A stretch of 64,000 nt of DNA from Ligula intestinalis. Taxonomy: Eukaryota > Platyhelminthes > Cestoda > Diphyllobothriidea > Diphyllobothriidae. Below, piece after piece: positions 12,301 through 24,300 of this stretch; position 1 is the first letter of the stretch, and every line of letters begins with the position of its first letter. The position numbers were made by a program, and so were the translations under genes. The stretch covers positions 72,761,762 to 72,825,761 of the forward strand of contig JAYGXS010000001.1 in the NCBI GenBank assembly GCA_036362985.1, read 5' to 3'. The notes beneath the pieces were generated by a model, which made no database searches, was not told the DNA's origin, and saw nothing but the letters and a program-made list of their open reading frames with translations.

Positions 12301-15300
12301 TCTGTCTTTGTCCCTGTTCTGTTTACATATGCACTATTCTCCATCTGGATCATTATATATAATATATAGAATATATATGATATATATAATGTACATGTAA
12401 TATAATAACTTATCTATCATGTATAATAGGAAACTGAACAAATGTAGATGATCTTCCCAGCCTACCAGAATGCAGTCCGATTCTGATCCTCAGTGGCACG
12501 TTTGGCAGGTGGCTAATGGTAAAGGTTCCACAATGACTCAACAGGTCTAATGCCATAATTGCAATCTCGCTTGCATGTCGTTCGTCATTGGGAATCGGCA
12601 GTCCCGATGCAACCATGTAGGCATCTCCGATTGTTTCCACCTGCAGACATCATTGGCTGGGCGTGAGAAGGTAAAAAGAAGGAGAAACAACAGAAGAAAG
12701 CGGGACGTGGGAATTTTAAAGTAGAGACTCTCAAAGGTTAAAAATTTTCCAGCTGCCTTGGCTTGAACTGTTTCGTTAGCAAATTTATATGAGAAATTAT
12801 ATTCTGTTCAAGTTTCATATAGACTATGAAACTAAATCCCAGCAAAAAGGGCTTAATAAACTTAATCTTTGTATGCTGGCAAGCTGAAAATTGAATTGTT
12901 GTTTCTGTAGTATGATCGTTTAGCTTCTAGCCACAATTGAAAAAAACATGCAATTGACAATTTGGACCGATGTATCGTTCCGAATATCATGGTTTAAGTG
13001 ACCTTCCTTTTAACTCATGTTACTAATTCAATCGCACATGCGTCAATTTAGCCTACTCAAAAGCAAGTGAGACACTTATCAGAGTGGATTTCAAGGTGAG
13101 CTGCTTGTAAGACACGGCTTCTCGGACATTATTGGGCTAGAGGCGTAGGCAGCCCAATCGAAGGGACAAAGTGGAAAGGAAAGGAAAGGCAGAACGTAAG
13201 AATAGCAATGGTTTTCTATCGGTTATGTCCAAAAGTCGATTTGGATATCTTGAGTACAAAACTGTACTTTTACTGCTGAGTGTTTACTTGCCTTGTAGAC
13301 GTCGTAGGCGTCAATCGTATCATCAAATATGGTGTACAGTTCATTCAGCAGATTGACGACTTGCAAGGGTGTTGACATGGCAGAAATTGTAGTGAAACCA
13401 ACGATATCACTAAAGTAGATGGAAACTGAAGGGTATGTCACAGGGATGACAGATTTTCCCGATTTTAGGGACTCCGCAACCACCCTTGAAAAGAATAAAT
13501 TGAGGAATAAATACCAGTACAGAGGTTTGTAGAGACAGGCTAAAGTCAAACTGATTTTAGCTGTCATATTTTCAAGGCGAAACAAACGGTATATGCTGAT
13601 GCCAGTTAAGGATCTGTGCTGATAAATAACCGTCTAGTATAAAGCCTATAAACGCCCCTCCTAGTTCAATTTAATAATTCCTAACTGGGTTGGATGGTGA
13701 GTTATAAGACACTAACCAATGCATCGAGATGAGCACGAGCTCGATACTACTTTGCATCTTTAGGAGCAATTAACCGTTAACTATACTGTTTGTTCAGAGA
13801 TGTTGTAGCTACCGAAGCTAGAACGCGATTCTCATTCCCCATCGACACAGAATAATATTCTTGGCCCCCTAACCAATGGTGTTCGGATATCAGTCGGAGT
13901 GATGCTTTACAGCAAGCAACGAAATTAATGTATAACTATTTGAACTCACTAAAAAGCTTCCCGAAAAAGGGCTAGTTAAATGTAGATTTAAATAGATTTG
14001 CATTGAACATAATCTTGATGTTATTAAAACACGCTCACCTGTTTGCTGTTATTCGGTTACCCATAATACGGCCTGTGTAAGCAAGCTCTGCGAAGAACAG
14101 CGCTATGAGAAACACTTGCTTCTTTTCTTGATTTTCAATGCTCATGTATGTTTTCAGCATACCATTATGGAGAGGCGTTCAGTATGACCACCGTGGTAGA
14201 CATTGCGTCATTCGTAACCGCTGTATTTGGAAACAGGCCTACTGCAGTCTAACCTAGGCTATTAATTCTCTATGAAGTAGTGGTAATCGTACACCGATCT
14301 GTTTCAGGACGTACCCATCCTAGTTGATGCCTTGCTGGGTTTACCCAACCGACCAGCATATGTTTCAAGGCGAATAGTAATGAAGGTATTACCGACAAAG
14401 ACAAAGGACTCTAGGATGGCCATTTCTGGCACATGAGCCATCGTCAGCTTGAGCTACCCAAATTCAGTGTTGCCACTGAAATTGCTGCCACACCCAAGTT
14501 TTGAAACCGCGTCTCTCCGGTCTCACATAACGGCTAAGTTTAGGGATTAGTCGTTTCAGGTCAGTCCTGGCATTAAAAATAACAATTAATAAGGGCTGAT
14601 GCACAATTGTACTCCGCTCCCCTTATATTGGTTTTTAAAGTTTTTAATTGCTTCTCACTTTTAGACTCTTCTGCAATCTGTGGTTGGGCATCAGAATGTA
14701 CGAACAGTTGGGTTTATTTGAATAACTAATTCTTTTGATTCAATGTTTTGATCAGGGGTATTCACATGACCCCGTAAACTAGGCATCGGAACAGGAGTCC
14801 GAATAATAGGTTTGACCCTGCGCATATTTTCAGGGAGCATAAGTACTCCCGTGTTTAAACCCGTACACAAGCATTAGCATGCAGCTAAGGTTTAGGTCTA
14901 ATCTGAACTTCAACCCAGCTTTATCGTAAACCCTAACTCCCCAAAGATGACACTAACTCTAACCTTAATCCTGAAAATTACCTAACCATGACATTTAACC
15001 TTACCTAACTTTCCTTGGGGTTTGGGTCAAAATCACCTTTAGTGCAGTCGATTCCTGTTCTGGGGTCAGAGTTTCCTTACCTCCTTGCTCATAATGAATG
15101 GGCAAAATCTACTTACCTTAGCCAGGCTTACCAAAAACATGTTATCGTTCCTCGTCAGTTCACTCGTAAGTGTTTTTTCAATTGAATATTATGTGTGAGT
15201 GATTTTTCTTGTATCCATTCCCAGACCATGATTATTGGAACCGTCAGGGTTGAAGTGAGGTTTTGGTTAAATTTAGGGCTAGAGGTATGTTTTGAGTAAG

Positions 15301-18300
15301 AGTTAGTAGTAGAATTCAGTTTATGGGTCGATAATTGTTATACTTCCCATAAGTTTGCGCAAGGCCACTTAGATTTCCGACGAGGGCAGAACTTTATCTT
15401 CCGATTTTTCAGCTTTTAACCGTACTTATGCCTGCATCAAGAAGCTCCGGAACAATAAAAATGCTTAATTAGCGATTCTTTAACAGACTCGAATTATGCA
15501 AGTGGCGGGACAGCTGCTTAACACAACGTTAGCCTACTATCGCGTGTACATTAACTTGGAATGATGATTCAGCGAATCGTTGCTGAAACCGCTTAGGAGC
15601 TATTTTCTCCGCGTATGTACAGTCCATGGCTGCGTGAGAGTTTGATGGTTCTTTCAAACACAGGCTCTGTTTACGATAGAGTCTTCCATTAACCGCGAAA
15701 AAACAGACCATGCAACCATTATCACCCTTCTGGTTATTGACATTTTAATGGCGGCTAAATGTCGTACAGAAGCCGAAGGTGAGAAACTTCAACAAGACAC
15801 ACTCAAGCTTCATGTAAAGAAAGCATGCAGTTGGGACAGGGGCAAGTTGACTTTTGGTTGCACGCAAGAAAGAAAATATTAAGTGGGCTGTTTGATAAAG
15901 CAAGCAGCCTCTGACATTTTTGAAATCGAATCATCAATAAAATGAATGCTTACGGTGGAAGCATCCTGCTAACAAGTATTTCCTTCTTTCTTTTCTCACT
16001 TTCCAGCTGAGCTGTACGCAGTCTCACCTGGTGCTCCAATTCTGTGGAATATTTTTCCATCATCCGAAACATGTGATCAACGATGTTGGTTTTTCTATTA
16101 AAAAAACAACCAATTCAGTAATAAAACTAAAAGTATCAGAGGAATACTTAACGGCGAAGAAGTAACGCAGAGTTATTGGAAAAAGTTATTCTTCAAAATT
16201 ATTTTAGAGACTCTATCTCTTTTGAAACTAAATAAGTTTGAACAGATATCAGCGCCTGTCATGTTAAGACACCATTATTTTTCGGTATGTAGATAGATAA
16301 AAACGTTCAAAGGAAGACTTCCTGCTTTACTGAAGTTCGAACAAGGTGAAGATTACGAGATTAACAGAATCTATTGACGTCGTATAATTTCGTGACCTCT
16401 TATTCAACTGCAAAGGTCATTGCCTACTAATAAGATAACTTAACTGTACAATTAACTATCGACCTAGAAGACTTAAACTTGATAGATAACTAGAGTAGAA
16501 GCTACTTGTCTTTTATGTGGGCGCATGGTGATGGGGAGATAGTTGTCACAGCATGACAGTTCATGTTCATGGAAGCTTGCCATATGTGGGTAAAGGATGA
16601 GGGGGGGGGGAAGGTAGAGGACAGGGTAGCAGTCAGTCTTATTAATGGCCAATGACCATTTGCAGTTGAAATGAGGTCACGAAATTGTATGATGTCAATA
16701 AATTCTGCTAATCCCATGATCTTCGCCTTTTCCATAGTTTTTCTGAGAAAACAATGTTTCAATTTACTTAACATCGCGTCTAGCGACTGTCTGCACGTGC
16801 GCACCAGTGTCTGCCTACGACAACCCAGTGTGGCCAATCATCTTCCCCAGGCTGCCTCAAACGTGAACTCGTTGGTATATGTCATTCCTCCTATCTAGCG
16901 TCTGATTTATCTTTCTTCTCCTACGGGACCGTGCACGAAGATTGCAGCGGCTAGGGTCTCGCCTATTAACTTGAACCACTGCGACTCATAATAGATCGGA
17001 ATACTGATGTCAAACTTACTTTCCATGATTCCAGTGTTTAAGGTAGGCATCCATTTCATCAAACTTGGGTCGCAGATCTGGCCTTTCGGCCCATCCTCGT
17101 GTCATAAGTTCAATGTAAGTTACCGGTATATCATTCTGGGGGATCTGGTAAAATAAAAATAACGTGTGAATGAATCCGCATTGCTTAAAATTGGGGCATT
17201 TTGGGCATTTACTCGTGGGCAATGACTATCTGCGCCAACCATCGCAGTACCTCGCGGTTTACATGGCGTGTCCATGTGGAAAACACCCGTCACGAATGTC
17301 TGCATGACTGCCTTTTCTTTGTCATCGTTTTACGCATGAATCGAGGCAAGCTGCCGCCTAACCGAATACTACGTTTGCTTGCGAGCACCAAACGGCTTAT
17401 TTTGGATGTTCGTTTTCGCTCTATCCAAGAAACAAGTAATTTCTATACTCGGACTCACCTTATGACAGTTTGACCACCGTAGACGATTCGTTTTACCGCA
17501 CGGAATGGCAGCCACGGGAACGACGACGACGACTCGTGGATGAATTTGTTTAGAGTACCGGCGGACTTCTGCGACATCAACTGCACTCTCTCCTTCCTCA
17601 CCCACATCAGCTCCAGGGTAAGATAGAGTCCAGATGATCAGAAGTGGGATCGGACGCAGGTGGTTGACACGGCGCTGATCCATGCCTAGGCGTGTCACCA
17701 AATACCCTGGTACGCTCGTAACTGACCAGGATTTTGCGATACGGATCTTAACGCACGAGAATGGCATGAAGGCCATATTAAGAAATCCTCATAGCCTGGT
17801 CTAACGTCTTCAGAAGAGGACCGAGTTATGTTCGTAGGAGTCGACCATAACGTACACGACTTGCATATCGTTTGTCAGGATTGAAGAGGTGGTGGTGAGA
17901 GTGGAGGAGGACGGACTTATTGCTAACTGGTACTTGAAGCATACTCTACTGAGACGGAATGGGGCATCACTCCAAGACCACTGATCCCAAATCGCTATAT
18001 AAATTCCAAACGTTGGATATGCCATGAGTTAATCGACTATGCTAGGATAACGCCTTCTTTAGGTCTCCACACACGTGTTGGTCCTCCGCTTCACACATAT
18101 CAGATTTCGTCTGCTCGGATCTCACAGGAGTGAAAGTAAACGACCCGAGCACTTTGGGAAGAAGCCTTTGCGGTCGAAGATCCAGTCCACAGAAATATGA
18201 AGTTATTTGGTCAGATGGGCAGATGGCTGTGATCTGCCTTTTAATTCGATATGCCTTTTGGCATGGATTACTTTCATAGTCCCCTAAACAGAACACAGGG

Positions 18301-21300
18301 AAAAGGAGGTCACTTTCCAAGTCATGGAGGTGACCCTGTGCATAATCATAGGAAAGGTAAACATTCCCGTGCCTTTGTAGTGGCCCGCTAGCACCACTCG
18401 GCAACCCATGATCAGCGACCCTGCGCTGACGCGCCATTTCTGTGCCTGTAAATGGGCTGGCCCGCGCGTGACTGTCCACCACACGCTGACACATCACTTG
18501 CGTGCCCACGCTCTCGCTCTCCCTCTCGCTCCGGTCGCAGCCTCGCTAGTCTTGACCTACCCTCGTGAGAACTCGCACCAATCAGTATGACCCATTTCTC
18601 GATTGGCTGCAGGAACAACGCATGCTCTGGGTTTCCGGCAATGCCCTTCGCTCTCGTCAGTTCAGACACAGCCCACCAGGCTTCGGACATGCGCCAGTCT
18701 GACGGTCGAGTATCCCCTTACCTATTTTCCATTCTTCCTCTGCAGAATAAACGGTTTCTACCACTCTGGCCTCACACCGTCTCAGCTTTTCCTAAGGAAC
18801 CGGGCCTGGATGATCGCAGTGACAATGGTTAACCTCATTAACCTTAATACTAATCGATAGCCTAACCCTAACCTCGGACTTAAAGTCAACGTAAATCGTA
18901 GTCTTTAATTAAACGCCACCCTACCCTTAACCCTAGCCCTAACTTACCTATTCTTTATAGGGTTCGTATTACCACCCTTACCACCTTGTGTCAGGGCCCG
19001 ACGCAATCGCGTGCACACACAGCCCTGACGAGTCGTTCCCACGACAAACGACTGGTCCGCCCACACAAAGTGCACGTTATGACGCGCACAGCTGCGGCCG
19101 GGCGCGGGACTCTAACACGCCAACTGCATGACTCACAAGCCAACGCACTCGCGACTAACTTGAGACCACAAAATCGAAATCTTGTGCGCTACGCTTGCCT
19201 TAAGTACGCTGTACTAGGTTTGACGAATCACTACTAATTTTGCGCTCTTCTTGTTGTGTTCGTCCTTAGGGGCTCGCAAAGGGCTAACGTAGATGGCGAT
19301 ATCGTATATTTGGCTACATTTACGATACCTTGTTATTAAGGGAGAAGTAAGATGCATTATGGCGGAAATCTAACTTATTATTTTGTCACAACTCAGGCAT
19401 TGTCCATCTTAGTTATGCGAGTTTCAATACACACAGTATAAAGACATTAACAGAAAACATAAATACCTTTGGGCGAAAAAGTGGCTCATTTGCGCGCACT
19501 TTTTCGATAATTTCGTCGGCTTTCATATCTGGATAACCATACGGTACAGTTCGAAAGAACATTTCGTGTTGGATGATTGCTGCGGAGTAGATGTCGCCAT
19601 TTTGAGTTCCGACGGAGGTCCTCGATTCCTCACGCAGTTGTTCTGGGGCCATCCACAGCAAATCTTGACGGCCGTAGACAAAAAAGCAAAGCTTTCAAAC
19701 CATAAGCATTAAAATTTCCACATATCCACCAAAAAGATTTTAGATGAACGGCAAAATAAACAAGAACTGGGGGAGGCTTATACCATTTAACACAAATAGC
19801 CAAGAAACTCGCTGTACACTTTCTATTTAAGGAAAATCGGTAAGGTAGGGTATGTACATAGTCAGCAAGACTGACTATTACATTTATTTGAGAAGACATT
19901 TTCGGTTACGTTCTTTCCCGGGTTGTGGGTGGGATTGAATTCAAGATTATGGTTTCAAATAAGGGTTAGATTAGGACTTAGTTCAGAGTTTGGATTAGGG
20001 GCCTGCGAAACCTATTCCCACAGTTCACGTAACATTTTCAATATTGTCAAGGCATGTTCTATACTTTATACACCGCATTAATAAACGGAAAGATATGAAT
20101 GGGCATTTTACAACACTAAAGTCTCATAAGTATAAAACATTTCCAAATTGAAGGACCGCCTTTTGCGAGAAGAAGATGTAAAGAAGACGTAGATAGTCAG
20201 CAAATGAGTATAGGGAAAATACTTTTTTCATGTTTTGTATCAAACACGCTTCAAGGATATCGAAAATAAGTCTGAAACATTCCTGTATCTTAATAAACAA
20301 ATTTCTAACGATTGTATTTTTTGAAAATAGCCAGAAAAAGTTCTTCCATGGACCATCATTTTGACATGGCCGCAAGGTTACTGCATGATGTTCCAACCAC
20401 ACTTAGGCAATTGTTTGAATTCGAAAACAAATTTCACAATTTTCGCGCTGCTTTGCTTTTTTGCGAATGATTGTTCTCCCTCATTTTAACCAAGGAATTA
20501 TAAATTAAAAACTTGCACAAACAAGACCGGACTTGCTTTTTCAACGCAAACAAACATTTTCTTACAGATTATTTCAATCAAAGTAAAAAAAGTACAATCA
20601 TGGTGAACACCAACATGAGTTTTCAGTTAGTTTCCTAGTATTCAGATATAAGAAGAAACTGCAAAGTTTTGTGGTTTCTTTAATTAAAATAACATAGCGT
20701 CTTCTTCTATCGGCCTTTTAATATATTTTCAGTTCGAAAACAGCAATCATCTTTACCAATATACCGAAGATAGAAATTAAAAATTATGTATTTATATTCA
20801 TTTTATACAGAAACAACCTATCGAACACTTCGATGTTTCATCAAAAAGCTCAAAATTCAGTTTGCAAACTGAAGCATTTTACTCTTTGTAGGTATTAAGA
20901 ATATTGTACAGGATAAAAATAGTTACCGTATTATGCCTACTTATTTAACATAGACAAAAAAACCATCTCTCACGTGAAAATATATGCACGGGCTATGGAG
21001 GTTAAGGGTTTGGTAAACGCTACTCTAGAATCTATCAGAAATATCCAACAAAAAACGTACTTGAGTAATTATAAACGGATGAGGATGGATAATTTCTTCT
21101 GAAACTGAGGATAAACAGTATTTTCATTCGTAACATTTCAAGATTGAATTGCTGTAGTACTCAAATTTCGGCAGACAGTGAATATTTAGATAAATAGTAG
21201 TATCGTAAAATATTATAGAAGGCATTCAGTGTAGACGGCACCTTTCCTTATTTTATGGTAAAAGACTGCAGTTGTACTGTATCCCCTTCTGCGAACTTTT

Positions 21301-24300
21301 GTTCAAGTGACAGGTTGTAGGTTTTCGTCGTTCACTCGCACAGTCTGGCAATTGCTAAAATATATTTCCAGCTGTCACGCTGTATGATGATGAGGCAGGC
21401 ATCGATCAGAAAAAAGCTTGAAAATAACCAAACTAGGATGCAGAAAAATGGCAAAGTTTCTTACTAGAGAAAAGTCACGTTTAGATTCAAATCAATCATA
21501 TCCATCTGGATCTAAAGAGATTGCTGAATACTAGCTTGAACTTTGTATTTGCCTGCAGTTTGATTCTGTCCCTTACATCCAACATATTAATTATAAGCTC
21601 AGAATGTAAAGACCATGCGTGTCGTCGGTGTTGGATCTACGTCCTACCTGATTAAGATCCTGATTCAGACAGGGTACGTTGTAATAGAAATTTATAATTT
21701 GCAAAGGTCGATTTTTAGGAACAAATGAAGTTGACTTGCCTTCGGGTGACGTCTCCGGGAAGTGCCCAGCGATTGCGTAGGCTTCAGAAACGCCATAATC
21801 CGTTATTTTCAAAACCCAACGACCATCAATTACGCAGTTGCGAGACTTTAGCCTTCCATGTACTTTTATTGGTGATTTGTGGATATATTGCATACCCTGA
21901 ATTAAAGTGAATTATATATCTTTATCGAGAAAAAGCACCCAGTCAAACGTTTCAAAAATAATGATGATTTTGTTGATATTAAGTTTTTTCCTCCCGAATT
22001 CAACTAGAATTATATATCGAAAGAATGATCGAAGTGATATAAAAATTTCTACAGGAATAAGCAGAACATTTGCGTTAATAAATAATAACAGAGATAGCTT
22101 TATAAATACCATTTTATTGCTATTACAACCAACATAATCGTTCCGAGTGGCTACTAGTGGTAAGAATAAGCCCATATTTGAAGCTCAATAATAAAGGTGA
22201 TCACGGTAAAAGAACGGTTTAGGTTGAACTTACCCTAATGAGGTCTTTGAGCAGCGACAATTTAAACTCCCAGTCTAGTTTAATTCGCTTGTTCTTGATT
22301 ACATCCTAAAGTTAATCAGTAAAGCGAACAAATAAGCAAACTCTTTCCGAAATTCTCCAAAATTTGAAAAACTTTGAAACGCTTGCATTTATTATCTCCG
22401 ATATAAAGTCCGCCGTCGTCAAAACTCAAAAAGAACTACAGCTAAGCCCAACTATTCGCTTAAGAAGAGCACAATTTTTTCACATTACATGTGAAATTTT
22501 TCAAAATAATTTTAAATTTTAATGGTAGAAGCATTAAATATGGTAGGTGGCCTAACTCGTGTGAGCCAGTAGTTTAGCACGAATTGGGTCCTGTTATTTT
22601 ATTTTTGGAGCGGAATTAAGACTCAAAAGGCACTTTCATAAAGAACATTGCATCCTCACTCTTGTTTGCTGAAAAATTCAGGTAAGATGTAAGCAAAATC
22701 GTAGGTTATCTGAATTTCAAGAGATTGCCTATGCGATTACATATCACAGACCAAAACCTATTGTTTTTGTGCAATGGAAGAACATTAATAAAAGCAAGAA
22801 AGGTTTTAAAAAATTCCTTATGTAATCGGGAAATCTGATCTTCAATAAAGGAAAACCAATTTGAGATGGGTGCAAGGAATCAAGGATGTCCATTTTTCTC
22901 GGCTACCAGTTCTATGTTTAGTTGAGTCCAAAAATATGATGCAAATGCCCAGTTGCACTAAAGCGCATGTCCAAAACGCACTATTAAAGTAAGACCTTTT
23001 TATAAACATTTTATTTTATGGGTTTTGATAAACGCAAGGAACAAAATGGGCACCCATGCACAGCTGACTGAAAATACTGAAAACCACATGGATTCACATA
23101 TTTCAAGGACGACCTGAAACACATGGTAATCCTATATCCGAAATACCTATAAAGGCATTTGGAAAATGAAAGTTCGATTAATGTACACAAAATGGCACGT
23201 TTAGAACTGTACTTGACAATGTTACTCATAAGACGAAGAAGTGATCACTGGAAGAAAAGTTTTATTGTCCTGACGTTTCGGATTCCATCGGGAATCCTTA
23301 GTCATTGGTAATATGTTAGTCCTTGATCAGCCCGTAAATTCGGAGCTTCTGAAATATCGTACGCCTCTGACATTCATATCGTCGCAAGCAAGAGAAAATT
23401 ATGTTTATATTAATAAAATGCACATCAAAGAAGGTAGAAACGGAAGAAAAAACAATCAGTTCCTACGAAACCGTGCTGTGTATATACCCGGAATTTAGTC
23501 TCTATGTTAATCGTTATAGTTGCCATTGCACTCAATCCGAAGGAATAATCTTGTGCAAAATTCATCAAATGACTATTTTCAAACGTAATTCAACTTACAC
23601 TGCTTTATTTGGTCATTTTTCGTCTTGATCTGCTTTTTATACATTGGCAACATAAATTTACTCATTAAAATCGACTTTTTACGTGTTCGTTATGTCCTTT
23701 TTTCCGTAAATATGGATTTTGAAACAAGTTTTCAATAATTTATAAGCCAAAATATGCCACAGGTAGTTCCTCTACTGCTAAAAGGCTTTATTGGGTACAT
23801 CGTAATCTGAGCTTGAAACAAACGAACTATCGGACAACCAGAAAAATTGACGCTTTACTCGGCAGTCAGCTCAGGTAATCAGGTTTCAGGAAAAGATTTG
23901 CAGTGTTAATTACAGAGGATATTTAAAAACAGTTGCTCTCTACTCCATTTTTCCATTGTACTCAAGGTAACTGCATAGAATGATCGTCGTGGTATTGCAT
24001 TTTTGATAATGGCATAAAACAAGAAGTTGATTATGAGAGCAGCCATAGAAGAAACATCATGCCATAATCTCATATGCGGTGATCACTGACCTGTCATAGA
24101 TACAAGTTTTAAAAGAGGCGTTAACCTATGGAAGGGTCAATCAATGAACACATGCAGACTACTATGAGACGAAGAGCATTCAGTCATCTCGACGGAGGAA
24201 TGAGTCACCAGCATGTCCACATCTAGTCTCCCAGTCAAAATCGATTTTGCACATCAGCACTTGCTATGCAGTGATATGATTCAGTGAGTGTCTTGAATTT

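Larger units (their letters stand above)
13485..15953 (-). other. Intron 11 of the minus gene, with a SINE copy and telomere-like tracts
   Basis: About 2.5 kb. It contains the second SINE-like copy (14384-14530) and degenerate CCCTAA/TTAGGG-type tracts at about 14920-15010 and 15240-15340. No exon is needed here: exons 11 and 12 join in phase to give [14 protein letters not shown]. Confidence 0.7.

Noticed and set aside
14043..14115. An exon-like open stretch on the minus strand bounded by CTCATAG and GTGAGC, between cyclase exons 11 and 12.
   Set aside because: Its phase does not fit, because the needed frame hits a stop. Exons 11 and 12 already join to the expected [14 protein letters not shown].
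17369..18509. Minus-strand open frames of 135 and 155 codons in intron 9.
   Set aside because: They have no recognisable family, sit in a GC-rich block with competing frames on both strands, and do not fit the splice phase of the gene.
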